A DNA stretch of 33,614 nt. It comes from a virus. This document shows positions 1-6,969 of the stretch, one piece after another; the first letter of the stretch is position 1, and every line of letters starts with the position of its first letter. Under the pieces are notes generated by a model that did not search any database, was not told the origin of the DNA, and saw only the letters and a program-made list of their open reading frames with translations. The translations under genes were made by a program, and so were the position numbers. The stretch spans positions 1 through 33,614 of the IMG/VR virus record IMGVR_UViG_3300033571_031326; one strand, written 5' to 3'.

Positions 1-245
1 CCATCCTGACTGCGTATTTTGACATAGAAATCCACGAAATATCTATGGATTCTCTGGTCCACAGGCGATAAATAAGGTATAATGATCTCTTCGCTACCCC
101 ATTCCAACACAGCGGAATTGTTGTCGCACCACTTCATGAACTTTAGTTCCCACAGACTGCGATAAACAACCTGTGTGGGATTGCCAACATATTTGCTGGC
201 ATTGATGACGCGATAACGTCCTTTGTAGGTCTGGCGAGTATACAT
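1..245 (-). CDS. gp4: T4 gp4-like head completion nuclease, 5' part (runs off left edge)
   Basis: The reverse strand from the ATG at 245 stays open to the window edge and gives 81 full codons. The protein begins MYTRQTYKGRYRV and continues with VVYRSLWELKFMKW, then WGSEEIIIPYL, then RYFVDFYVKI. This series (YRSxWE, WxSEExxIPY, RYFxDFxV) is the hallmark of the T4 gp4/gp50 head completion protein, a small protein with a TnsA/RecB-like nuclease fold that acts on filled heads before tail joining. The Glu pair and the Asp in RYFVDF are the expected early active-site residues; the later part of the site lies outside the window. I see no good ribosome binding site before this ATG. It is the only leftward gene and diverges from the baseplate block with 30 bases between the starts. 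In T4, gene 4 also lies next to gene 53. Confidence 0.85.
   Translation of the reverse strand, partial: MYTRQTYKGRYRVINASKYVGNPTQVVYRSLWELKFMKWCDNNSAVLEWGSEEIIIPYLSPVDQRIHRYFVDFYVKIRSQD
67..74 (+). promoter_or_regulatory. Possible T4-type late promoter, rightward
   Basis: GATAAATA differs at one base from the T4 late promoter element TATAAATA. It lies inside the gp4 reading frame, about 200 bases before the tube-cap gene, and points rightward. The ten bases CGATAAATAA recur exactly at 14755-14764 before the gp8 gene. If used, the transcript would start around position 80 and be antisense to the start of gp4. Confidence 0.35.
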
Positions 246-270
246 AGAAACTAAAATAACGGAGCAAAAC

Positions 271-278
271 TATTTATG
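271..278 (-). promoter_or_regulatory. Possible T4-type late promoter, leftward (gp4)
   Basis: On the minus strand this reads CATAAATA, one mismatch from TATAAATA, about 25 bases before the gp4 start codon. A start site about 6 bases downstream would leave a leader of roughly 20 bases. The site overlaps the ATG of the rightward tube-cap gene, so the match may be chance. Confidence 0.3.
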
Positions 279-1433
279 GCTACAGCACCACCAAGCAATG
301 CACAGGGCGGACAGGTCAATGGCATCTACAGTGCCAATCAGGCCAATGCCACCAGATTAAATGCCTCGGGCGGGCAGGTCACAGGAACAGCGGGCGCTAT
401 ATTTAAATACAACGTCAACAAATACATGTACCCCGAAAATACCAGCGTTGCTCCAGACATGAAACACTATGTTGGGTTCTTCATCAACATACGCGGCAAA
501 AGCAAATACAAGGCCAGCTATACAACTCTGGAAGTCAATCGAGCCGATGAACAATCTCTTCCCACAGACAGACTTGGTACTGCTAGCAACGCAGTTTTAA
601 CTGGCGCCGCTGCCTATGTTGGTGCCAAGGTTGGTGCCAGTGCAATCAGTAAATTGACTGGACTGTTTTCTAAAAATGTTCCCAGCGCAGTACGTACCAT
701 TGGCACCATAGGCGGCGGCTTCGTTGGTGCTGCCACGGGTGCCATAGCAGCCAATTATTTTGAGCCTGATAAAACTTTTAGAATTTCAGACGCCATCATG
801 CTGGCAGTACAGGAAAGACCCAGTGTAAGCTATGGTGTAAACTATCAACAACAGGACATGGGTAGCCTAGCAGGATTTTTAGCTGGTGGTACGTCGGCCA
901 TTGATAGTGGTGCGTTGGATGCCGGTGGTGAAGCTGCCCGAGCAATGTTACTTAATCTTGCTCAAATTCCAGCTGGCGTTACCAATGCCATAGGAGCGTC
1001 AGAGATAGATCTTAAAGCCATGGCATCTCTGGGTACTGGTACAGCCATGAATCCATTTCGTGAGCAAATTTTTAAGAATGTGGAACCCAGAACCTTTGAC
1101 TTTAATTACAAGTTTGTTCCGCGCAGTGGCAAAGAGTCTGAAAAGGTCTGGCAAATTATTCAGGCATTCAAGTTTCACATGCATCCAGAACTATCCACTG
1201 GAGGACTGTTCTACATCTATCCCAGTCAGTTCAACATAGTTTATTATTTCAACGACGTACCCAATCCTACGTTGTTCAATATCAGCACCTGTGTTCTGCA
1301 AAACATGACCGTGGACTATGGCGGTCAGCAATTTGGTAGTTTTAGAAGTGGCTATGCTACTGAAATCAACATGAAGCTGAGATTCGTTGAACTAGAAACA
1401 ATGACCAAAGAACGCATCAACCAAGGATTCTGA
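276..1433 (+). CDS. gp48: Baseplate tail-tube cap, gp48/gp54 family
   Basis: 385 residues (T4 gp48 is about 364, gp54 about 320). The C-terminal half carries the family pattern: NPFREQIFKNVEPRTFDFNY, then PRSGKESEKVWQIIQAFKFH, a Tyr/Phe-rich strand pair, an MTVDYGG segment, and a last strand ending TEINMKLRFVELETMTKE. In T4 these proteins sit on top of the hub and start polymerisation of the tail tube. Residues about 100-165 are an unusual Ala/Gly-rich, low-charge stretch (AVLTGAAAYVGAKVGASA and, further on, GGGFVGAATGAIAANY) of glycine-zipper character. The ATG at 276 follows GGAG at 261-264, a rather long spacing. gp53 starts one base after the stop. gp48 and gp54 are paralogous and I cannot fully separate them by eye; length favours gp48. 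Confidence 0.78.
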   Translation: MATAPPSNAQGGQVNGIYSANQANATRLNASGGQVTGTAGAIFKYNVNKYMYPENTSVAPDMKHYVGFFINIRGKSKYKASYTTLEVNRADEQSLPTDRLGTASNAVLTGAAAYVGAKVGASAISKLTGLFSKNVPSAVRTIGTIGGGFVGAATGAIAANYFEPDKTFRISDAIMLAVQERPSVSYGVNYQQQDMGSLAGFLAGGTSAIDSGALDAGGEAARAMLLNLAQIPAGVTNAIGASEIDLKAMASLGTGTAMNPFREQIFKNVEPRTFDFNYKFVPRSGKESEKVWQIIQAFKFHMHPELSTGGLFYIYPSQFNIVYYFNDVPNPTLFNISTCVLQNMTVDYGGQQFGSFRSGYATEINMKLRFVELETMTKERINQGF

Positions 1434-1434
1434 T

Positions 1435-1935
1435 ATGTACTTCAAATCATTTCCTGTAATACATTATAGTCTGGACGATGGAAAGACCAGTTTTCAGATT
1501 GCCGACATTTTTCGGCGTGTACGATCCTTTGACGCAAATCTGCAGACCAGTACCTTCTATGATGACTACGATGTTCTAGACGGCGAAACTCCGGAAATCG
1601 TGGCCGATAAATTCTACAATGAAAGTTACTATCATTGGGTTATTTTGCTGACCAACAACATACTGGATCCCAGATTTGATTGGCCATTGGGCAACAAAGA
1701 ACTGATTGCCTTTGTTAAACGCAAATACAGCATTGCAAACGTCGACGCTGTCAAACACTATATCAATTCCGATGGCGATGTAGTGCACAGCAGCTATGCT
1801 GGTTCTAAAACTCCGGTAAGTTATTTTCAGTACGAAGAGGCTATCAATGAAGCCAAGCGTCGCATCAGCGTAATTAAACCTGAATTTTTACCAGTCTTTA
1901 TTAATAATCTTACTGGATTACTAAATGGCAACTAG
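1435..1935 (+). CDS. gp53: Baseplate wedge protein gp53
   Basis: 166 residues, slightly shorter than T4 gp53 (about 196). The signature is at residues about 44-85: VLDGETPEIVADKFYNESYY, then HWVILLTNNILDP and DWPL. In T4, gp53 joins neighbouring wedges around the hub at the end of baseplate assembly, and its DGxxPxxxAxxxYxxxxxxW pattern is the conserved part. AAGGA at 1423-1427 lies 7 bases before the ATG. The gene ends 11 bases inside the next gene, so translation is probably coupled. The neighbours (tube cap, hub, spike) fit. Confidence 0.88.
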   Translation: MYFKSFPVIHYSLDDGKTSFQIADIFRRVRSFDANLQTSTFYDDYDVLDGETPEIVADKFYNESYYHWVILLTNNILDPRFDWPLGNKELIAFVKRKYSIANVDAVKHYINSDGDVVHSSYAGSKTPVSYFQYEEAINEAKRRISVIKPEFLPVFINNLTGLLNGN

Positions 1936-3286
1936 TGCAAATTCACCAGAAGGCATACAGACTGCTGGTGATGTCAATGTCGTTGAAGTTGTTATAATCA
2001 AAGAGAACAACGAAGAGCTCAGCGTCTTTCAGCTGGTGGGCGAGATCAACATCTTTGAAGACATGTTTAAAAACGGTCTATATGGCAACATTCTGCTGAT
2101 TGACGCTGGCAACTTTGTTGGCAAGTTCCCCATTGTAGGCAACGAGTACATTCGTCTGCAGATACGCACACCGCAGTTAAATCAGCGTATCTACAAGACC
2201 TTCAAAGTCTACAGCATCACCAATCGCATGATGATCAGGGACACCAACACACAGAGCTATATTCTGCACTTCTGCAGCACTGAGTTGTTCATTGACATGC
2301 TGGCACCAGTATATTCACATTTCCGTGGTCCAGTATCAGACATAGTAACACAGATCTACAAAGATCGTCTGGCCGTGCCCCGAAACTCGGGCAATGACGA
2401 AGATGTTACACCCTTGGTCATTGTTGGCGAAACCGACAACGAAATATCCTTTACCAGTCCAGGCTGGCACGCCACACACTGCATCAACTGGTTGGCGGCT
2501 CGTACTCTGCCACGCAACCTCAAGGCTCCGTCGTATTTGTTCTATGAAACTACTCAGGCCTTTTATTTTGCCAATGTCGAAGCCATCATTGATATAGCCG
2601 CACAGGACAAGTTAATCTATCGCGAATATAACTATGTTCCCGCCAACCTTACTGGTGATCAAAAACGCGAAGAATATCGCAAAGACGTTGAACGCGATTA
2701 TAGCAAGGTCGAAGAATTGGAAGTTGTAGAAACCTTCAATGCCTTTAAAAATACGCACAATGGATACTATGCCAATCGTCTGATTACTCTGGACATCTTG
2801 TCCAGAAAATATGAAGTCATTGACTATGATCATGTAGCCAGCTACAAAGAATACAAACATCTGGAAGACATCAACGGCGGTGGCCAGGCTCCGTTTTCCG
2901 ATGTTACTCTGCGCGGTCCCAGCAGTCTGACACAGTTCTATCCCAAGCACGAAAAACTGTTCAATGATCTGGAAACCAATGCCAACAACATTATTGACAA
3001 GACTCTGCCACGCCGAGTCAGTACTATCAATGAATTGGGCAATTTTAAAGTTGTCATAACCGTACCAGGTCGCACTGATGCCGAGGTAGGATCAGTGGTG
3101 TATCTACACTACCCTGATGCCAGCCCCAGAGATCAGAGCGACACCTCCAAGACCGGTGGCGATCCGTTGTTCAGTGGATTCTATCTGGTAACTGCCATAC
3201 GGCATAAAATAACCCTACAAAAACACATGATGATCATGGAACTGGTCAAAGACTCATATCGCAAGGAAAAGGTCAATGAACGATAA
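1925..3286 (+). CDS. gp27: Baseplate hub protein, gp27-like
   Basis: 453 residues. The N-terminal part reads as the jelly-barrel pattern of phage hub proteins: VSIYEDMF-like segments (INIFEDMFKNGLYGNILLID), then FPIVGNEYIRLQIRTP and YKTFKVYSITNRMMIRDTNT with YILHFCS. The C-terminal part ends with a strand pattern around VVITVPGRTDAEVGSVVYLH and GFYLVTAIRHKI, common in gp27/gp44/VgrG-type hubs. In T4, gp27 is a trimer that holds the gp5 spike; the spike gene overlaps this gene's end by 11 bases. It also overlaps gp53 by 11 bases. No strong ribosome site precedes the ATG at 1925, which suits coupled translation. The role is well supported by context; direct likeness to T4 gp27 is remote, so it could be annotated only as a tail protein. 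Confidence 0.72.
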   Translation: MATSANSPEGIQTAGDVNVVEVVIIKENNEELSVFQLVGEINIFEDMFKNGLYGNILLIDAGNFVGKFPIVGNEYIRLQIRTPQLNQRIYKTFKVYSITNRMMIRDTNTQSYILHFCSTELFIDMLAPVYSHFRGPVSDIVTQIYKDRLAVPRNSGNDEDVTPLVIVGETDNEISFTSPGWHATHCINWLAARTLPRNLKAPSYLFYETTQAFYFANVEAIIDIAAQDKLIYREYNYVPANLTGDQKREEYRKDVERDYSKVEELEVVETFNAFKNTHNGYYANRLITLDILSRKYEVIDYDHVASYKEYKHLEDINGGGQAPFSDVTLRGPSSLTQFYPKHEKLFNDLETNANNIIDKTLPRRVSTINELGNFKVVITVPGRTDAEVGSVVYLHYPDASPRDQSDTSKTGGDPLFSGFYLVTAIRHKITLQKHMMIMELVKDSYRKEKVNER

Positions 3287-6071
3287 TATTTTTGGACGTG
3301 ACGGATTTTATTGGTGGATCGGCGTCGTTGAAGATCGCGAAGATCCAGAAAAACTGGGACGTTGCCGTGTGCGCATTTTAGGCTATCACATCGACAACAA
3401 AGAAGTTCTGCCCACAGGCGATCTGCCCTGGGCCATACCCATGCAGAGCATCACCAGTGCAGGTGTCAGCGGCAAAGGATCCTCACCAGTTGGGCCCTTA
3501 GAAGGCAGCTGGGTAGTTGGATTCTTCCTGGATGGTCGTGACAAACAGCAGCCCATGATCATGGGCACCATGGGTGGATTACCCGACAAGACACGTGCCT
3601 GTGGTGCACAGGAAGCCAATCAGTCAAAAGGTGACAACAACGTGCTGCGTGATGGCAGCGGCAACGTGGTCAGCGATGGCAGCGGCAATCCGGTGCGAAC
3701 CGATCAGAACAATTCAGTTGTAGCCAAGCCTGCACCAACAAATCAAAAGATACAGGAAAATTTAGAAAAAATTGTGCTGGCCTGCAAGCGACAGGGTATA
3801 ACCAATCATTACTTTGTGGCAGCGGTCATTGGTAATGCTCTCAAAGAAGCCGGTGGAACCACCAAGGCAGAAATCAGTTATAGCGGTACAAAATTTCCTC
3901 GCATTCTCGAAGTATTTGGACAACGACGATGCGCAATACTTTCCCCAGAAGAATGGGAACGCGTAAGCCAAAATGACATACAATTTTTTGATTACATGTA
4001 TGGCGTGACCTGTGCAGACAGATCAAAGCCCGAAGGATTCAAGCACTTTCAGGTTGGCGATGGTTTTAAATATCGTGGACGTGGTTTCATACAATTCACA
4101 GGTAAAAGCCTGTACAGCAGACTCAGTAAACTGGCCTATGGTGATGAACGATTTGTCAGCAATCCTGACCTGTTGTTGGACCCAGACAATGCCGCACAAG
4201 CTACAGCGGCATTCATGAGACTGTCCATAGATTCTGGTACTGCTCAGAGGTTGACAGGTATAAATTACCCACCGACGAACCAGGCCGATGCCAATGTATT
4301 GGTTACCAGCATGGTGGGTGGTGGCGGTGATATTCGCAGATTTAGCTATGGCGTAAAAATTCTGGGCATAGTTAATAGTTTTACACCTCCTTATACTGTG
4401 GGTGCCAGCCCCAATGGTACCAGGGTTGCTGAACTTCTGGGTCAGCCTGCGTCACGTCCGCCAGATCAGGCCAAACCCAATACTGCGCAGCCCGATCCTC
4501 AGACAACACCGCCTACTGAGACTCTGAACGATCCCAAGCTGGGCAGTCCCGATGCCTTTAAAGATCCCAACAGTGTATATCCTACCTGTGATTATACTGA
4601 TCGTCCCGACACCAATAAATTGGCCACAGGCGATACCTCGGGCACCATTGTAGAGGCCAAGGAAAGAAATCGTGTTGTAAGTGTCGACACAGCCAATGGT
4701 GGTAGCTGGAGTGAACCCAAGCCAGCATTCTGCGGCAAGTATCCCTATAACCATGTCGTGGAAAGCGAAAGCGGTCATGTCATTGAAATGGATGACACAC
4801 CCGCACACCAGCGTCTGCACATGTATCACCGCACTGGTACCTTTGTGGAAATTGACGAAAACGGAACCTATCATCAGCACGTACAGGGCGACCACTACGG
4901 CATCTATGTCCGAAACAATCACGTCTACATCAAAGGCGGCTATGACATTACTGTAGAAAATGCTGCCAAGGTGTTCATACGCGACACACTGGATGTGGAA
5001 GTCTGGGGCAACACCACCATCAATGTAAAAAACGATGCAGTACTGAACGTGGCAGGCAATCTTAAGACTCAGGCCAAGAACATCTACATGGAAGCGCAAC
5101 AGGACTTTCATGTCAAGGCCGGCGGCAGCATGTTTCTGCAGGCCAGCAATAGCATGAACATCAAGTCCGGTGGAAGCATGGCACTGGATGGCAGCATCAT
5201 TGACTTTAACGATGGCAAATCTGCGTCGGCTGCCGACTCAGGTCTGGAAGTGCTGAGCACAGCCACACCCACGAACAACAAACCCGTAGATCTAGATCGT
5301 GTTGAATGTACTCAGGATACAGATGACCGTAGCTCTGGCGATGCCGGCGACGATCCACTAAAGCAGGAAAAAGACGTGGCTGCTGGTAAGAAGACTCAGG
5401 AAGAAGTAGACCGTGGTAAAGAGATTGCCCGTGCTGGTTGCAAACGATCTGACACCAAAATTGCCATCATTGTACCACCCACACCCTACAAGATCGGCGA
5501 GTTCAATAGCTATCGGGAGTTCCCACTGAGCATACAGCTCAGTGCCAATTATACTCTGGGCGATATTCTGCCATCGCATATTGCCACGGCGACCCAGGCG
5601 CGCGCTTTCTTCAAGAGCAGCATACCCACAGCCAATGGATTGACCAAGGCACAGATACTGGACAACCTGCGTGGACTATGTGTCAATGTGCTGGAACCCA
5701 TCAAGAAGCGTTTCCCACAGATGAGCCTGACCAGTGTGTTCCGCATAGGACCTGGCGAGGCACAGCATGGTGAGGGCCTGGCCGCCGACATGCAGTTTGG
5801 TGGCGGAAAAGCCGCACCAAATCTATATGATGCTGCCCTGTGGATTCGCGACAATGTAGCCTATGATCAGCTGCTGCTGGAATATGGAACATTCAGCGGA
5901 GTGTTCCAGGGCTGGGTGCATTGCAGTTTCAATCCCAATGGTAATCGTGCAGCATTGCCAGTAAATGGACCCAGAGGATATCCCAAGGTTGCTACCTTCA
6001 TGGATCATAAGATTGCAACCACGGGCGATGGACAGTTAAAACTCTACTTATGCGATCTGAGCCGACCATGA
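3276..6071 (+). CDS. gp5: gp5-like spike with GH19-type lysozyme and M15-type peptidase domains
   Basis: 931 residues (T4 gp5 is 575). Domains in order: an OB-fold at about 10-100 (FYWWIGVVEDREDPEKLGR, then PMIMGTMGG); a GH19-like muramidase at about 155-330, with candidate catalytic Glu191 in KEAGG, SYSGTKFPRILEVFG, and RGRGFIQFTG at 267-276; a Pro-rich linker at about 395-430; a gp5C/VgrG-like triple-stranded beta-helix at about 490-648 (repeating V-x-G-x-x strands such as VKAGGSMFLQASNSMNIKSG); a linker rich in Asp/Lys; and a C-terminal M15-like zinc peptidase at about 740-910, with His831 and Asp838 in QHGEGLAADM, Glu869, and His882 in WVHCSF. In T4 the spike pierces the outer membrane and digests peptidoglycan. 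Here the sugar chain and the peptide could both be cut. AAGGA at 3263-3267 precedes the ATG, which overlaps the hub gene. The PAAR tip gene lies just downstream. Confidence 0.88.
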   Translation: MNDNIFGRDGFYWWIGVVEDREDPEKLGRCRVRILGYHIDNKEVLPTGDLPWAIPMQSITSAGVSGKGSSPVGPLEGSWVVGFFLDGRDKQQPMIMGTMGGLPDKTRACGAQEANQSKGDNNVLRDGSGNVVSDGSGNPVRTDQNNSVVAKPAPTNQKIQENLEKIVLACKRQGITNHYFVAAVIGNALKEAGGTTKAEISYSGTKFPRILEVFGQRRCAILSPEEWERVSQNDIQFFDYMYGVTCADRSKPEGFKHFQVGDGFKYRGRGFIQFTGKSLYSRLSKLAYGDERFVSNPDLLLDPDNAAQATAAFMRLSIDSGTAQRLTGINYPPTNQADANVLVTSMVGGGGDIRRFSYGVKILGIVNSFTPPYTVGASPNGTRVAELLGQPASRPPDQAKPNTAQPDPQTTPPTETLNDPKLGSPDAFKDPNSVYPTCDYTDRPDTNKLATGDTSGTIVEAKERNRVVSVDTANGGSWSEPKPAFCGKYPYNHVVESESGHVIEMDDTPAHQRLHMYHRTGTFVEIDENGTYHQHVQGDHYGIYVRNNHVYIKGGYDITVENAAKVFIRDTLDVEVWGNTTINVKNDAVLNVAGNLKTQAKNIYMEAQQDFHVKAGGSMFLQASNSMNIKSGGSMALDGSIIDFNDGKSASAADSGLEVLSTATPTNNKPVDLDRVECTQDTDDRSSGDAGDDPLKQEKDVAAGKKTQEEVDRGKEIARAGCKRSDTKIAIIVPPTPYKIGEFNSYREFPLSIQLSANYTLGDILPSHIATATQARAFFKSSIPTANGLTKAQILDNLRGLCVNVLEPIKKRFPQMSLTSVFRIGPGEAQHGEGLAADMQFGGGKAAPNLYDAALWIRDNVAYDQLLLEYGTFSGVFQGWVHCSFNPNGNRAALPVNGPRGYPKVATFMDHKIATTGDGQLKLYLCDLSRP

Positions 6072-6271
6072 AAAAATCAGAATTCACAGTAATGGTTAAT
6101 GGTAAAATAATGACCGTTAACCGTTGGGAAGACATCCCACAAAAAATTGATCATGTGATTAAATTTAATCCCAACATACCCGATCCGCCGCACACCGAAG
6201 CACAGCATGAAGAGATTGAAAAGTGGTATCCACGATTTCAAGAACTCATGCGCCGAGAGCGCGGCCAATAA
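6068..6271 (+). CDS. Small conserved-looking protein between spike and PAAR
   Basis: 67 residues from the ATG at 6068, which overlaps the spike stop as ATGA. An in-frame ATG at 6050 would add six residues but has no ribosome site, so I prefer 6068. The protein has a short beta-like N-terminus (FTVMVNGKIMTVNRWEDIP), a middle with IKFNPNIPDPPHTEAQHEE, and a charged C-terminal helix (WYPRFQELMRRERG). I do not recognise a function. Similar small genes lie between gp5 and gp25 in cyanophage-like T4 relatives as far as I recall. The position suggests a structural or assembly role with the spike or wedge, which is inference. The next gene follows after 9 bases with a strong AAGGAG at 6270-6275. Confidence 0.7.
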   Translation: MKKSEFTVMVNGKIMTVNRWEDIPQKIDHVIKFNPNIPDPPHTEAQHEEIEKWYPRFQELMRRERGQ

Positions 6272-6280
6272 GGAGAACAC

Positions 6281-6571
6281 ATGCCTGCTGCAACCCGAGT
6301 TGGCGATGCCGACATTGCACATTGTTCGGGAATGACTAGAGCTCAGGGCTCGCCCAATGTGCGTGTCAATGGCAGACCCTGGAGTCGTCAGGGTGACAAC
6401 AATACAGCACATCTGTTGCCTGGGTCGCCCTGCCCTGGTCATGCTGCACCCATAACTGCAGGATCCAGTACTGTGCGGGTCAATGGCAAGGGCGCAGGTC
6501 GAGTAGGCGATGCCATAACAGCCTGCACTGCCGTGGCAGAAGGTTCAACCAATGTGTTCTGCGGAGGATAA
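6281..6571 (+). CDS. PAAR spike-tip protein (T4 gp5.4-like)
   Basis: 96 residues, the usual size of PAAR-repeat proteins. The start, MPAATRVGDADIAHC, resembles the PAAR motif. It is followed by two similar halves (GSPNVRVNGRPWSRQGD and GSSTVRVNGKGAGRVGD). His14, Cys15, His44, Cys51, His54 and Cys82 give several possible metal ligands, as in PAAR tips that bind a metal ion at the apex. In T4 and VgrG systems the PAAR cone sharpens the end of the beta-helix spike encoded upstream. AAGGAG lies 5 bases before the ATG. Confidence 0.93.
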   Translation: MPAATRVGDADIAHCSGMTRAQGSPNVRVNGRPWSRQGDNNTAHLLPGSPCPGHAAPITAGSSTVRVNGKGAGRVGDAITACTAVAEGSTNVFCGG

Positions 6572-6579
6572 ATAATAAA

Positions 6580-6969
6580 ATGGCCAGAAAATCCCGAAGC
6601 TATACCGACCTAGATGCAGCGTTTTCGCTGACTCCACGTACACGTGACGTCGCCACCAAGAGTGACGACAATGCCATACGCGGAGCCTTGCGCAATCTAA
6701 TACATACCCGACACTATGAGCGACCCTTTGCCCCAGAGTTAGGATGTCAGATTCACAATTTGTTGTTTGAGCCCAACGATGCGCTAAGTCTTACCATAGC
6801 TGAACGAGCTATACGCGATGCCATAACCAAATTTGAACCACGCGTGGAACTGACCTTTGTTCAAGTTACTGCCACCGATGCCAATGAAATGTTTGTGCAG
6901 ATAGAATATCGCATACGCAACACCAATGAGCCCGGTGTGTTTACAACCTCATTTACCAGAGTACGATAA
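6580..6969 (+). CDS. gp25: Baseplate wedge protein gp25 (lysozyme-like sheath initiator)
   Basis: 129 residues, near T4 gp25 (132). It has the GPW/gp25 family layout: DLDAAFSLTPRTRDVATKSD, then AIRGALRNLIHTRHYERPFAPELGC, then LLFEPND, and the conserved EPR triplet at residues 86-88 (FEPRVELTF). gp25 nucleates the tail sheath and sits in the wedge core with gp6 and gp53. GGAGG at 6563-6567 is 12 bases before the ATG. The sequence GATAAATA at 6567-6574 resembles a late promoter but would give almost no leader, so I do not call it a promoter. The gp6 gene overlaps the stop by one base. Confidence 0.95.
   Translation: MARKSRSYTDLDAAFSLTPRTRDVATKSDDNAIRGALRNLIHTRHYERPFAPELGCQIHNLLFEPNDALSLTIAERAIRDAITKFEPRVELTFVQVTATDANEMFVQIEYRIRNTNEPGVFTTSFTRVR

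Noticed and set aside
4452-5111. 219-codon open frame on the minus strand within the spike gene
   Set aside because: It mirrors the beta-helix repeats of gp5 in a complementary frame; no independent start signal or family pattern.
6050-6067. Upstream ATG for the small gene after the spike
   Set aside because: No ribosome site; the ATGA overlap at 6068 is the usual coupled start.
6567-6574. GATAAATA just before gp25 as a promoter
   Set aside because: The start site would fall at about the ATG itself, leaving no leader and losing the GGAGG ribosome site, so it is kept only as part of the motif tally.
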